DNA of 64,000 nucleotides from Onstottus_B arcticum (GTDB taxonomy: Bacteria > Acidobacteriota > Blastocatellia > UBA7656), in NCBI GenBank assembly GCA_038040485.1, contig JBBPIE010000018.1:66455-130454 (forward strand). The letters run 5' to 3'. Below, one piece after another: positions 15,821 to 25,455 of the stretch. The translations under genes and the position numbers were made by a program. Below the pieces are notes generated by a model, which saw only the letters and a list, made by a program, of their open reading frames with translations, searched no databases and was not told the origin of the DNA. The first letter of the stretch is position 1, and every line of letters begins with the position of its first letter.

Positions 15821-16780
15821 ATGAAAGCTCCGGCTTTTGAAGACGTGCTGTCCGCCCGGAAGCGAATCGCTCCTTATCTTCTTCGCACGCCGATGCACTC
15901 GTACGCGGCAATCAACGATCTGATCGGAACCGAAGTTTTTATCAAACACGAAAACCATCAACCGACCTGTGCCTTCAAGGTGCGCGGCGGCGTGAACCTC
16001 ATCTCGCAGCTCAGCGAAGAAGAACGAACACGAGGAGTCATCGCCGCGTCGACTGGAAACCACGGGCAGTCAGTCGCGTTTGCGGCGCGATTGTTCGGCG
16101 TCACCGCGCGAATAGTTGTGCCGGAAGCCGCGAATCCGGGCAAGGTCGCCTCGATGCGCGGGATGGGAGCGGAGGTCATCCTTCACGGCGAAAGGTTTGA
16201 CGAAGCGCGGCTTTACTGCGAGGAGTTGGCTCGGCGCAGCGGCTACCGTTACATCCACTCGGGTGACGAGCCGCTGCTGATCGCCGGAGTCGCAACCGAA
16301 GCGCTCGAGATGTTGGAAGACGAGCCCTCGCTTGATGTGATCGTCGTGCCAGTCGGCGGCGGAAGCGGCGTAGCAGGGGTCTGCCTCGCTTCGCGCACGA
16401 TCAAACCGGGGCTCGAGGTGATCGGCGTCCAGTCTGAGGACTCGCCGGCGGCTTACGAGTCCTGGCGTCAGAAGCGATTGGTGGAAGCGCCTGACCGGAC
16501 GATCGCCGAAGGACTCGCAACCGGCTCGGCCTTCTCGCTGCCGCAGCAGATGATGTGGGAGATGCTCGACCGGTTCGTGCTGGTGACGGACGACGACATC
16601 CAGCGAGCGATGGTGTGGATGATCGAGCGCGCGCACACGCTTGCAGAAGCTGCGGGCGCCGCCCCGCTGGCCGCAGCCTTCCGAATGCGCGACGAGCTGC
16701 GAGGCAAGAAAGTCGGGCTTGTCTGCTCAGGCGGCAACACGTCCGTAGAGCAACTCAAGCGCGCGCTCGCAACCGTTTGA
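15821..16780 (+). CDS. Threonine/serine dehydratase-like PLP enzyme
   Basis: 319 residues, fold-type II PLP family. The Schiff-base lysine is K53 in CAFKVRGG, the phosphate-binding glycine loop is GGGSGVAG (about 178-185), and CSGGNTS lies near the C-terminus. The length fits catabolic threonine ammonia-lyases or the EutB-type hydroxyectoine-pathway dehydratases; there is no regulatory ACT domain as in biosynthetic IlvA. The likely reaction is deamination of L-threonine or L-serine to the 2-oxo acid. The ATG at 15821 lacks a clear Shine-Dalgarno site. It stands alone, bordered by repeat elements on both sides. Confidence 0.85.
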   Translation: MKAPAFEDVLSARKRIAPYLLRTPMHSYAAINDLIGTEVFIKHENHQPTCAFKVRGGVNLISQLSEEERTRGVIAASTGNHGQSVAFAARLFGVTARIVVPEAANPGKVASMRGMGAEVILHGERFDEARLYCEELARRSGYRYIHSGDEPLLIAGVATEALEMLEDEPSLDVIVVPVGGGSGVAGVCLASRTIKPGLEVIGVQSEDSPAAYESWRQKRLVEAPDRTIAEGLATGSAFSLPQQMMWEMLDRFVLVTDDDIQRAMVWMIERAHTLAEAAGAAPLAAAFRMRDELRGKKVGLVCSGGNTSVEQLKRALATV

Positions 16781-16802
16781 ACCGCCGCCTCCGAAGGTCT
16801 CT

Positions 16803-16881
16803 CCCTGGGAGCGCAGGCATCCCTGCCTGCCTCTTCTCGCACAATCCCCATCAGCAGGCAAGGATGCCTGCGCTCCCAGGG
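16803..16881. repeat. Inverted repeat (family A, intergenic)
   Basis: Arms 16803-16830 (CCCTGGGAGCGCAGGCATCC and on) and 16854-16881 are 28-bp reverse complements with one mismatch. It lies just after the dehydratase stop and could serve as a transcript-end hairpin. The rest of the 16781-17175 gap shows no gene; a GTAGACTCC motif lies at about 16973. Confidence 0.85.
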
Positions 16882-17175
16882 ATTTCGACTGCGGCATCCC
16901 ACAGGCCGGGACTGTGGCGCCGCCCTCCAAGAAATACGTCAATGCACCTGTGCTCCGCGCGCTTCCGGACGTAGACTCCTGCCGGTCGCGAAAGACTTTC
17001 GCCGCCGTTGCGGCGGAAACATAGTTGCGAAGCATGACACGAGCCCCGCGATTTTCGAGTCAGCCGCAGTCTCTCTTACCATTTTGAAGGCACGCGCCCC
17101 ACTGCTCTCCGGTTCGTTTACTTATGTCTCAGGCATATAGGGCGGTTCCGGTCTTTCATGCAGGAGGAACACGTT

Positions 17176-18690
17176 ATGTACAAAAGAACAATCAAGCGCG
17201 AGCTGGGGATCGCCCTGCTCGCGTCGTTTATCCTTGTGAGCCTTGTCTGGAGCATCACCGCGTCGGCGCAAGGCGGCAGACAATATCCGTTTCGACTGCG
17301 TCTGAAGCTCGAGCGCACCGCGGTCAACGCCGGAGAGACAATTCGGTTGGAAGTCGAGCTGCTCGACCGCAACTACAATCGGGTGCCCAATGACCGAAGG
17401 CGTGTTGTGTGGTTCGACCAGCCGCCGGCGGGTCCCGGCTACTCAGGTTCGGGCCGAATCTCACCCGTCCAGATTGCGATCGAGCAGGGTGAGTCTTCGG
17501 CATCGCGCGCCGTCCTCTATGCCGATAATCCTGGCAAGACGCTCGTCCGCGCAAACTCTGAAGGACTTGCTTCCGATCAAAGTTATCTCCTGATTACCGG
17601 CGGCAAGCGCTCTTTGATTTCCCGGCTATTCTGTCCATCGGTGTACGCGGACTCTCCGTTGGAAATTGAACCGAATCGCCAGCAGGTGCCGGCCAACAAC
17701 ACATCGCTTGCGCAATTCACCGTGTTTCTGTCAGGCAACGAAGGGCCGGCGTCCGTAAAGATAAAGACCAACCCGCCATGCCGAATGCGCGCGGGCGAGG
17801 CCGAAGGGTTGGGGGCGCTTTTGCTGACCTCTGCCGACAACCCCGCGTCCTTCGAACGGGTCTTCGTTGCCGCGAAACGGCCTGGATTGGTTTCGGTTAC
17901 CGCGCAGATTTTGCCGAACGGTCCGACTGCCGAAGCGTTCCTCGAGGCGTTGCCGCCCAAGCCTGCCAAGATACTCTTTGACTCTCGTGAAGGAGAGAAG
18001 ATCCGAGTCGACGAAGAAGCCTGGCTGACGATCAGGCTGGTGGACGCAGACGGCATTGATATCACTCAACTGGATCATCATCGCGAGATTAGACTGACGT
18101 CGCCGACCGATCGCGATCGCGTCGAGTTTGACAACACGCGCGGTGAAAAGAACGTATCGTTGCCCGGCAACCCGCCCTCTGCGCAGGTCGCGTTCACACT
18201 CAAAGGCGCTCCGGGCGCGCGAGAAATCCGCCTCAGAGCGGACGACGCCCTTAGTCGCGACCTCGAGGCCGGGTTCAGGACCTTTACCTTCGACGGTGAT
18301 TTACCGCCCATCGGCTATCTGTTTCTGATCGCGGCGATCAGTGGCGTGGTGGGTGGATTCATCAAGGACCTGCGGAGGCACCATGCTAAGAAGACCCTCC
18401 CAATGCTAAAGAACCGGCGGCCGCTGCTTCGGATTCTCGGGAACGCGCCAGTCGCAGTCGTGCTCGGGATGATGGTGTTCGTAGCGGGAAGGATCGGACT
18501 TGTTGAAGGTGTGGGCCTGCTGACGGGCATTGAAGCCTCGCCAGCCCAACTGCAGATGATGGCGATGCTGCTTGGAGTCCTCGGCGGGTTTGGCGGTCCC
18601 TCGGTGCTGGACCGGCTGTTGAATCGGATTCTGCCGGTCGCTCAGCGTGCCCGCTCCGAAGCCGCGGCGAGAGCGGTGATTCGCAGGTAA
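17176..18690 (+). CDS. Exported Ig-like protein with C-terminal membrane anchor, unknown function
   Basis: 504 residues from the ATG at 17176, which follows CAGGAGGAAC by a good spacing; the earlier ATG at 17158 would include that ribosome site. It has a signal peptide (1-about 34, ending TASAQ), then beta-rich segments that look like three bacterial Ig-like or invasin-type domains (ETIRLEVELLD, TSLAQFTVFL, EEAWLTIRLVD), and C-terminal hydrophobic segments (about 375-395, 420-445, 460-485). It probably sits in a membrane with the beta domains outside the cytoplasm. I do not recognise a family and assign no function. Confidence 0.7.
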   Translation: MYKRTIKRELGIALLASFILVSLVWSITASAQGGRQYPFRLRLKLERTAVNAGETIRLEVELLDRNYNRVPNDRRRVVWFDQPPAGPGYSGSGRISPVQIAIEQGESSASRAVLYADNPGKTLVRANSEGLASDQSYLLITGGKRSLISRLFCPSVYADSPLEIEPNRQQVPANNTSLAQFTVFLSGNEGPASVKIKTNPPCRMRAGEAEGLGALLLTSADNPASFERVFVAAKRPGLVSVTAQILPNGPTAEAFLEALPPKPAKILFDSREGEKIRVDEEAWLTIRLVDADGIDITQLDHHREIRLTSPTDRDRVEFDNTRGEKNVSLPGNPPSAQVAFTLKGAPGAREIRLRADDALSRDLEAGFRTFTFDGDLPPIGYLFLIAAISGVVGGFIKDLRRHHAKKTLPMLKNRRPLLRILGNAPVAVVLGMMVFVAGRIGLVEGVGLLTGIEASPAQLQMMAMLLGVLGGFGGPSVLDRLLNRILPVAQRARSEAAARAVIRR

Positions 18691-19015
18691 CCTCTCTCAG
18701 CTCCGGCAGTGCTGCTTAGCATAGTTGAAATCAATTCGAGACTCGGACTGAATGATCTTCCTCCCAATTCCCGTCTATTAGTTTGGAGGGCAATTTGATC
18801 CCAAAGCAGAACGCCAAAATAAAGAATCCCGAGAATCATGGAAGTGCTGAGGGGCATCGATACGAGTGTTCTGGCTTGGCGCCAAGTAGCAAAGAGTCCA
18901 ACGACTGACGGTGCCCCTTCATCGTTGGAGTCTTCCGAGCGCCCGATGTAGACTCCTTTCGCCCTGGCCTCGCGATCAAGCTGTTTGATTGAGATGAGAA
19001 GAAAGGACAATTCTT
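18691..19015. other. Intergenic region without a convincing gene
   Basis: A minus-strand frame is open here with one hydrophobic stretch, but it would need a TTG start without a ribosome site. Near 18922-18955 a TTGGAG / TAGACT pair with an 18-bp spacer could be a weak promoter for the peroxidase gene. AGAAAGGACA stands before the ATG at 19016. Confidence 0.4.
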
Positions 19016-20746
19016 ATGGCGAACATCTTTTCTAACACCTTCGGCCGCGTGACCGAGTTCGTCACCGGCGCCATCCCCTGGTACAAGGTTCCGGTGCTTC
19101 TCGGACTTCCGAGAGTCTTTCGCATCCGCGAGAAAATGCGGAAGGACAATCTCTACGACACAGGCAAGATCGACGCAATCGAACCGCCTCCGTTGGGTAA
19201 GCCTGGCGACAACCAACGCGCGTCGCGGACGATCGACGGGACTTACAACGATCTCGGGCAGCCTCGGATGGGATGCGTCGGCGCGCGGTTCGGACGAAAC
19301 ATACCGCTTGATCACGTGCTGCCTGACAGCAGCAACCTGCTTACGCCAAGCCCTCGAACCGTCAGCCTCGATCTAATGACTCGGAATCAGTTTGAGCCGG
19401 CCACGACGCTCAATCTGCTGGCGGCTGCCTGGATTCAGTTCGAGGTCCACGATTGGATGAGCCACGGCAACAACGATAAGGACATGCCGATCGAGATTCC
19501 GCTGGACAACGGCGATCCCTGGCCCGAAACCGAACGCCCGATGCAAATCCGCCGCACGCGGCGCGACCCAACCCGCAAGCCCGGCTCCACCAGCGCAGTT
19601 CCAAGCTACGCCAACACCGAGACACACTGGTGGGACGGCTCGCAGATTTACGGCAGCGACCTCGAAACGCAAACTAAGGTTCGGCTGGGCGTCGACGGCA
19701 AGCTCAAGCTCGGGGGCGACAACTTGCTGCCGGTCGATCCGCACACGGGCATCGACATTTCAGGCGTGACCGGGAACTGGTGGGTTGGGCTTTCGATGCT
19801 GCACACGTTGTTCACTCTCGAACACAACGCAATTTGCGACCGGCTGCGCTCCGAATTCAAGACGTGGACCGACCAGGAATTGTTCGATCGCGCGCGGCTG
19901 ATCAACGTGGCAGTGATGGCGAAGATCCACACTGTTGAATGGACTTGCGCGATTATTGCTCACCCAACCGTTGTGGCAGGCATGAATCAGAACTGGAACT
20001 TGATTCGCAAATCGAAAGCCGACCATCACGCGGCGCCTTATTCGATCACGGAAGAATTCGTCGCGGTCTACCGAATGCACCCGCTGATGCCCGACGACTA
20101 CAGCTTTCGCTCGTTCGCAAGCGGCAACGTTGTCGAGGAGCGCCCACAGCCGGAGGTCTCGTTCGGTCACGCTCGCGAGTTGATGACAAAGTTCTCGATG
20201 GCGGATCTGTTTTACTCGTTCGGCCTGATGAATCCGGGCGCGATCAGGATGCACAACTATCCGCGCTTTCTCCAAACGCTTGTGCGGCCGGACGGTCCGA
20301 CGATTGATTTGGCCGCGGTGGACATCTTGCGGGACCGCGAGCGAGGCGTTCCGCGCTACAACGAGTTTCGCAAGCTTATCGACAAGGAACCAGTCAAGAA
20401 GTTCGAAGACCTGTCGAGCAACAAGGAATGGGTGGAAGAGATTCGTCGCGTGTACGGCGGGGACATCGACAAAGTCGACTTGATGGTTGGACTGTACGCC
20501 GAGGATCTCCCCGAAGGCTTCGGGTTCAGCGAGACTGCGTTTCGGATATTCATCCTGATGGCATCTCGCCGGTTGCAGAGCGACCGCTTTTTCACCACCG
20601 ACTACAACGAGAAGACGTACACGAAGACCGGCTTGACCTGGATCGACGATAACAACATGAGGACCGTTTTGAAACGGCACATCCCGGCGCTCGGCCCGGT
20701 TCTCGACAAGGTGGACAATGCTTTCAAACCCTGGCCGAAGAAGTAA
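19016..20746 (+). CDS. Animal-type heme peroxidase / alpha-dioxygenase relative
   Basis: 576 residues. The distal heme histidine is H145 in WIQFEVHDWMSHG and the proximal one H355 in VAVYRMHPLMPDDY; LFTLEHNAICDRL lies between them. These are hallmarks of the peroxidase-cyclooxygenase superfamily, and the HDW distal motif is closest to fatty-acid alpha-dioxygenases and their bacterial relatives. Expected chemistry is heme-dependent oxygenation of a fatty acid or peroxide-driven oxidation. No signal peptide is evident, although the first 40 residues contain a mildly hydrophobic stretch. The ATG follows GAAAGGA. It is monocistronic; the next gene is on the other strand. Confidence 0.85.
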   Translation: MANIFSNTFGRVTEFVTGAIPWYKVPVLLGLPRVFRIREKMRKDNLYDTGKIDAIEPPPLGKPGDNQRASRTIDGTYNDLGQPRMGCVGARFGRNIPLDHVLPDSSNLLTPSPRTVSLDLMTRNQFEPATTLNLLAAAWIQFEVHDWMSHGNNDKDMPIEIPLDNGDPWPETERPMQIRRTRRDPTRKPGSTSAVPSYANTETHWWDGSQIYGSDLETQTKVRLGVDGKLKLGGDNLLPVDPHTGIDISGVTGNWWVGLSMLHTLFTLEHNAICDRLRSEFKTWTDQELFDRARLINVAVMAKIHTVEWTCAIIAHPTVVAGMNQNWNLIRKSKADHHAAPYSITEEFVAVYRMHPLMPDDYSFRSFASGNVVEERPQPEVSFGHARELMTKFSMADLFYSFGLMNPGAIRMHNYPRFLQTLVRPDGPTIDLAAVDILRDRERGVPRYNEFRKLIDKEPVKKFEDLSSNKEWVEEIRRVYGGDIDKVDLMVGLYAEDLPEGFGFSETAFRIFILMASRRLQSDRFFTTDYNEKTYTKTGLTWIDDNNMRTVLKRHIPALGPVLDKVDNAFKPWPKK

Positions 20747-20842
20747 GAGTGAATGTCCGGAACTAAGAGAATCAGAGCCGGAACCTTTCAAACGCGCTTT
20801 GGTAAATTGAAGTCAGACGGTTTGCCACAGGGAGGAGGCTCT

Positions 20843-20932
20843 ATGTCGCACATCTGGAAAGACAGGTTTGAGTCTTCTCTGCGCCGGTTCTGCGCCTCAG
20901 CGACTCTGCGGTTAAGAGTTCGCGGAGCTTGA
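20843..20932 (+). CDS. Possible 29-residue mini-ORF, probably not a real gene
   Basis: GGGAGGAGG stands 3-4 bases before an ATG at 20843, opening MSHIWKDRFESS and ending at a TGA at 20930. The second half is a low-complexity CTCTGCG-type stretch common as repeat DNA. It may be a gene remnant truncated by a repeat, or chance. Confidence 0.2.
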   Translation: MSHIWKDRFESSLRRFCASATLRLRVRGA

Positions 20933-20996
20933 ATGCGCGGAAAACACGCACGCCTCGCCAGTGGACTGCGGTTCTCGTGGGCGCATCTCAACAGCC

Positions 20997-22310
20997 TCAA
21001 CCAAAAGGCGGCGGAGTGAACACCGACATGATTTGGTTGAGCATCTCTTCCCGCGACTTGAAGCGCGCCTCCTCATAACAGCCCAACGGGTTTTCGACGA
21101 CGTTGACCAGGCACTTGTTGCAGTACGTGCAAGGCTGCGGCGCGCGGTCGAGCCCTTGCGCGAACAGTTTCACGAGATCGTTGTTCGCTATCAACGGGCG
21201 GGCGATCGAGACGGCGTCACACGAGCCGTCGCTGATCGCTTTTCGTATCACCGAAGCGGTTTGAAACCCTCCAGTGCAGATGACCGGAACGCTCACTGCC
21301 TGTTTTATCGCGCGGGAATCGGGCAGGTTGATGCCCTCGATTGTGTCGCCGGTCGCGCGATCCCACCTGGACTGAAAGAGCTTGTTTGCGGGCCAGGTCC
21401 GAAACAGCACGAAGTTGCGAAACGTCTTCTCACCGCTTGAAATCAGGGTGTCGTAAGTCTTTATCAGCTCTTCGAGCGGGAATGGACCGGCCGGGTTGCG
21501 AGGATGCGGAAACGAACTCCCGGTTGATGCGTGGATCGCATCGACGCCGTCTTCCACAAGCCACTTGCAGACCTTTATCGAGTCTTCGATCGTGTTGCCT
21601 TTTCCCTCTGACGGCAACAGCGCGTTGTTATATTCGGTCGCGCTTATCTTCATTTGGAGATGAAAGTCCGAGCCGACCTTTGCTCGAATCGCGCGCACGA
21701 TCTCGCGGACGAAGAGAGCGCGATTCTCGATCGGGCCGCCGTACTCGTCTTTGCGGTCGTTGATCGCCGAGCTAAGAAACTGTGTGATCAGATAGCCGTT
21801 GGCACCGTGCAATTCGACGCCGTCCAGCCCCGCTTCCCTTGCGCGGCGAGCGCCTTCAGCGAAGGCGTTCACCGTCTCTTTGATCTGAGCCACGGTCATG
21901 CGCTCGCACTCGAAGCCGTGGACCGGCTCCGACTTGTCGGTCGAGCTCAACCCTTTCGCGAACTCGATGCCCTGGATGTCCCGCTGCCTGCCGCCGTGAC
22001 TGAGCTGGAGGATGTATTTGCAATCGTGTTCGTGAACGCGCTTGCCAAGTTCGCGCCAGAAAGGGATTCGTTCGTCGCGGTCGATCGTCGCGTAGTTAGG
22101 GATGATTCGGCCGCGCATCTGCACTGGAACAAAAGACGAGATGATCGCGCCGACCCCTCCGCGCGCGAACTTCACTTCCCAGTTGATTCGCGCCTGATTG
22201 CCGGACCCGTCGTAGTTGTCGAACCGGCCCGACACGTTCGAACGGAAGAAACGATTCTTGACCGTCAGGTTCTTGAATTTCAGGGGTGCAAAGATGATGT
22301 CCGCGCTCAT
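20997..22310 (-). CDS. NADH:flavin oxidoreductase, old yellow enzyme family
   Basis: 437 residues from the ATG ending at 22310, chosen because AGGAGGG lies just upstream; the frame is open to 22520. It is a TIM-barrel FMN enzyme: QLSHGGRQ (FMN/substrate region), ELHGANGYLITQFLS (the HGAN catalytic segment), DEYGGPIENR and a C-terminal phosphate-binding part (VICTGGFQTASV). Near the C-terminus, CTYCNKC and a later Cys make a CX2CX2CX10C pattern like the iron-sulfur motif of dienoyl-CoA reductase-type members, but there is no FAD/NAD domain after it. It probably reduces an activated C=C bond with NAD(P)H; the substrate is unknown. Confidence 0.88.
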   Translation of the reverse strand: MSADIIFAPLKFKNLTVKNRFFRSNVSGRFDNYDGSGNQARINWEVKFARGGVGAIISSFVPVQMRGRIIPNYATIDRDERIPFWRELGKRVHEHDCKYILQLSHGGRQRDIQGIEFAKGLSSTDKSEPVHGFECERMTVAQIKETVNAFAEGARRAREAGLDGVELHGANGYLITQFLSSAINDRKDEYGGPIENRALFVREIVRAIRAKVGSDFHLQMKISATEYNNALLPSEGKGNTIEDSIKVCKWLVEDGVDAIHASTGSSFPHPRNPAGPFPLEELIKTYDTLISSGEKTFRNFVLFRTWPANKLFQSRWDRATGDTIEGINLPDSRAIKQAVSVPVICTGGFQTASVIRKAISDGSCDAVSIARPLIANNDLVKLFAQGLDRAPQPCTYCNKCLVNVVENPLGCYEEARFKSREEMLNQIMSVFTPPPFG

Positions 22311-22608
22311 GCTCGTTGCCCTCCTAGTAAAGGTTTTATGCAGCGATCCGAAGAGTTCCGGCCCAAGCGCGCCCTTCAAGACTCGCAGCCTGGCAATGCC
22401 GCACACTATCATGGACGCACAATCGGAGTGAAGTAATTCATCAGCCGGCGGCTCGAGCTTCTGCCAGTGCGTCAGTGGCCGTGTCTGAAAAAGCCCGCTC
22501 ACCTGCATCGTTGGCCGCACAGGTTACGTCTGTTATAAGTGGACAAGACGCCGGGCGATTCTGAAGGCTCGAATCACGAGCCGGCCCGGAAAAAGGAGGA
22601 AGTCAGCA

Positions 22609-23496
22609 ATGAGCGCAGACGAGAGACAAGGCAAACTCCGCCTCGACCTGGTAGACGTTTATGGCGACAAGATAGGCGGCAAAGTTGATGTTCAGTTGCG
22701 GCATCAGGTGCTGCATCATTCGCCGCGCTTAAACGGTCTTGACGCATCAAGGAAAATACCGATCGGAGGCTTGTTCGGCGTTCCGCAGGGACTCTACTCG
22801 ATCGAAATCGACCCGGCGGCCTATCTTCAGGTGAATCAGTTCGTGACGATTAAGGCGAGCGGCTTCACCGACTTGCGAATCGAGTTTCCGATAGACGCGA
22901 AGAAAGTCGTAGACGTCGCGTTCCCCGTGTACGCGAAATTGGACGAGGAGCTTCGGAGGATATTGGAAGCGAGCAACAATGTATTTTCGTTTGAGGGTAC
23001 GTCGGGCCAGGCTCTCTACGATGGAGAAACCTTCGATGACCAACGCAAGGCCTGCATGCTGAACCTTGCCGCCAAATGCGCGCGGACCCGCCTGAGCACC
23101 ACCAAAACTGTGCTTCCTTACATCCAAAAGATCCGCGAGCTTCGCAGCGAGCGATTCTTCTGCGACGTTAGCAGAGAACTAAGAGAAGAGACCAAGAACA
23201 GCGAGGCCGAAGGCGCGTTCAAGCCCGCGCCCGACACGCTTCACACTCCGCCGGAGGGATTCGTAAAGGCCGGAAGCTGGAAAACGCCAGACCAGTACGG
23301 CAACTTGCAGCTCACGTTCTTTGCCAAAGGCGATGAGTGGGTCGCGGACATCGACATAGACGACGCGGCCGGGATCGAGCATTTGTTTCACGTGCTCGAT
23401 CACAAGCTCACCGGAAGCCACACGAACCCGTATAACATTCACGAGATACTGAAGATCCATCAGGGAATCGACCCCGGATACCGCTTTGTGGTCTAA
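22609..23496 (+). CDS. Hypothetical protein in an operon with a ROK kinase
   Basis: 295 residues, strong AAAAAGGAGGAAG site before the ATG. I do not recognise a family. The first 100 residues are beta-rich and look like a carboxypeptidase-regulatory or transthyretin-like domain (GKLRLDLVDVYGDKIGG, GLYSIEIDP). The second half has helices, then a beta region with ADIDIDDAAGIEHLFHVL. No signal peptide is present, so it is probably cytoplasmic. Its stop lies 11 bases before the ROK kinase start, suggesting co-transcription. Confidence 0.7.
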   Translation: MSADERQGKLRLDLVDVYGDKIGGKVDVQLRHQVLHHSPRLNGLDASRKIPIGGLFGVPQGLYSIEIDPAAYLQVNQFVTIKASGFTDLRIEFPIDAKKVVDVAFPVYAKLDEELRRILEASNNVFSFEGTSGQALYDGETFDDQRKACMLNLAAKCARTRLSTTKTVLPYIQKIRELRSERFFCDVSRELREETKNSEAEGAFKPAPDTLHTPPEGFVKAGSWKTPDQYGNLQLTFFAKGDEWVADIDIDDAAGIEHLFHVLDHKLTGSHTNPYNIHEILKIHQGIDPGYRFVV

Positions 23497-23507
23497 TCCC
23501 AGACCTG

Positions 23508-24473
23508 ATGCGATGCGTTTTAGGCATAGACCTGGGTGGCACAAAGGTCAGCGCGGCCGTGCTTGATCCGGAAGGCCGGGTCGCCGGCCGCGCTCGCGCC
23601 AAGACAAAAGCCTGGCGCGATGACGAGGACGTCTTCGGTACGATAGCTCGCACTGGCCATCAAGCCATCGAAAGCGCCGGCATGGCGCTTGCCGATCTTG
23701 CCGCGGTAGGGATTGGCTCTCCCGGTCCACTTGATCCAGCCACGGGATACATAATCGAATCGGCTAACCTCAAGTTCAAGAACTTCCCGCTGGGGCCTCG
23801 CCTTGCAGAAGAATTTGGTGTCGTAACCACGGTTGAGAACGACGTGAACGCCGGCCTCTACGGCGAGTTCAAAGCCGGGGCTGCGCGTGGCGCACGAGAC
23901 GTGTTGGGTGTCTTTGTTGGGACCGGCATCGGGGGAGGGCTGATCCTGAACGGGCAGTTGTATCGCGGCGCGAGCCTGAACGCCGGCGAGGTGGGCCACA
24001 TAATTATCAAGGCCGGCGGCCCGCGCTGCGGCTGCGGCAATCGCGGCTGTCTTGAAGCGCTCGCCAGCCGCGTGGCCATCACCCGTGACGTGAAACAGGC
24101 TATCAAGCGCGGGCGCAAGACTGTTCTATCCAAACGCCTCAAGCAGGAGACCGATCTTCTTTCCAGTCAAACGCTCAAAGCCGCTTATGACGCGGGCGAC
24201 GCCGTTTGTGTCAAAGCGATGAACCGAGCAGCTAAGGCGCTAGGCGTCGCGCTTGGCAGCCTGGTCAACCTGTTGGGGCCGGAGATGATCGTGTTGGGCG
24301 GCGGAGTGATTGAAGCGATGGGCGCCGAGTTTATCGAGCGCATCGGGCGCGCGACTCGTAAGGTTTCTTTTGAGATTTGCGGACGAGATCTGAAGATCAT
24401 CAAAGCCGAGCTTGGTGACGACGCGGGAGTTATCGGCGCGGCTATGCTTGCAAGAGAGTCACTGAACCCTTGA
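23508..24473 (+). CDS. ROK-family sugar kinase (glucokinase-like)
   Basis: 321 residues. LGIDLGGTKVSAAVLD at the N-terminus is the ATP phosphate-binding loop; VENDVNAGLYGEF carries the catalytic aspartate; GEVGHIII and CGCGNRGCLEAL form the ROK zinc site (His plus three Cys). All key residues are present, so an active ATP-dependent hexose kinase is expected; glucose is the most common substrate but N-acetylated sugars are possible. It has no DNA-binding domain, so it is not a ROK repressor. Confidence 0.9.
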   Translation: MRCVLGIDLGGTKVSAAVLDPEGRVAGRARAKTKAWRDDEDVFGTIARTGHQAIESAGMALADLAAVGIGSPGPLDPATGYIIESANLKFKNFPLGPRLAEEFGVVTTVENDVNAGLYGEFKAGAARGARDVLGVFVGTGIGGGLILNGQLYRGASLNAGEVGHIIIKAGGPRCGCGNRGCLEALASRVAITRDVKQAIKRGRKTVLSKRLKQETDLLSSQTLKAAYDAGDAVCVKAMNRAAKALGVALGSLVNLLGPEMIVLGGGVIEAMGAEFIERIGRATRKVSFEICGRDLKIIKAELGDDAGVIGAAMLARESLNP

Positions 24474-24510
24474 GCGATTTTCGAATGATAAAGAAGGTGA
24501 GCGTTGATCG

Positions 24511-25455
24511 TCAGCTTGTTGGAGCGCCGGCAACAAGCTGTTTGGGTGGAAGCCGCAAGTCCCAAACCAGCCGAACCCACGACATCATCCTCAGCGCATA
24601 GTAGCTGAAATCAACCTCCCACCAATAGAAGCCCTGCTTCACCGACGCCATATAATGATGATGGTTGTTGTGCCAGCCTTCGCCGCCGGTCCAGAGCGCT
24701 ATCAGGAAGTTGTTCCTGCTCTCGTCGCCGGTCGCGTACCGCCGGCTGCCCCACATGTGCGCCAGCGAATTCACTGAGAATGTTCCGTGATAAAGCAGCA
24801 CCGTGCTGATGACAAACCCCCACACAAGCCACAGCCATCCGCCGAGCAAAAAACACAGCACCGCAAGCGCGATCGCCGGGATGAGGTGGTACTTGTTTAT
24901 CCATCGAAGCTCGGGATACCGGGCGAAGTCCTTGATTCCCTTCCAGTCCGTTGGATCGTACTTTTTGCTTATCACCCATCCGATATGCGACCACCAGAAC
25001 CCGTCGGTCACCGGTGAGTGGAGATCACCTTCCTGGTCGGTGTATTTATGATGCATGCGATGATGCGCCGCCCACCACAGCGGACCCTTCTGCACCGCTG
25101 TCGTCCCGACGACCGCCAAAACGAATTGGAAGAATCGGCTGGTCTTAAAGGCCCGATGCGCAAAGTACCGATGATAGCCTGCGGTCAAGGCGAACATTCG
25201 AACCACGTAGAGGGCGATGCACAACAGCACTGCCGGGACGCTTATTCCTACAAAGAAGACAGCCAGACAGGCGATGTGCATCAATATGAATGGAATGACT
25301 TTGGCCGAGACGCTTTGGCGAATCGTCGCTTCAATGGGCGATGGCTTGCGCGTTTGTGAAATCACAGTCGTCGTTTCGTCGGTCCTGGTTGATGGGATTC
25401 TCTTCGGTGATGCCGAAGCGGAAGCTGCGTGACGGATTGTTTTTGTCGCGATCAT
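24511..25455 (-). CDS. Acyl-CoA/acyl-lipid delta-9 fatty acid desaturase
   Basis: 314 residues. The three histidine boxes of membrane desaturases are present: HRYFAH, HHRMHH and HNNHHH, with four or so hydrophobic segments between them. The family introduces a cis double bond into saturated acyl chains using oxygen and a di-iron centre, here likely at C9, adjusting membrane fluidity. The first 35 residues are Ser/Thr-rich and unlike the rest. GGAGA stands about 6 bases before the ATG. It is divergently oriented from the zinc-ribbon gene. Confidence 0.92.
   Translation of the reverse strand: MIATKTIRHAASASASPKRIPSTRTDETTTVISQTRKPSPIEATIRQSVSAKVIPFILMHIACLAVFFVGISVPAVLLCIALYVVRMFALTAGYHRYFAHRAFKTSRFFQFVLAVVGTTAVQKGPLWWAAHHRMHHKYTDQEGDLHSPVTDGFWWSHIGWVISKKYDPTDWKGIKDFARYPELRWINKYHLIPAIALAVLCFLLGGWLWLVWGFVISTVLLYHGTFSVNSLAHMWGSRRYATGDESRNNFLIALWTGGEGWHNNHHHYMASVKQGFYWWEVDFSYYALRMMSWVRLVWDLRLPPKQLVAGAPTS

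Noticed and set aside
18642..19010. Minus-strand open frame with one membrane-like segment
   Set aside because: It needs a TTG start without a ribosome site and overlaps both the preceding gene end and the next gene's leader.
21654..22436. 260-codon frame opposite the old yellow enzyme gene
   Set aside because: The minus strand clearly encodes the FMN enzyme with conserved motifs.
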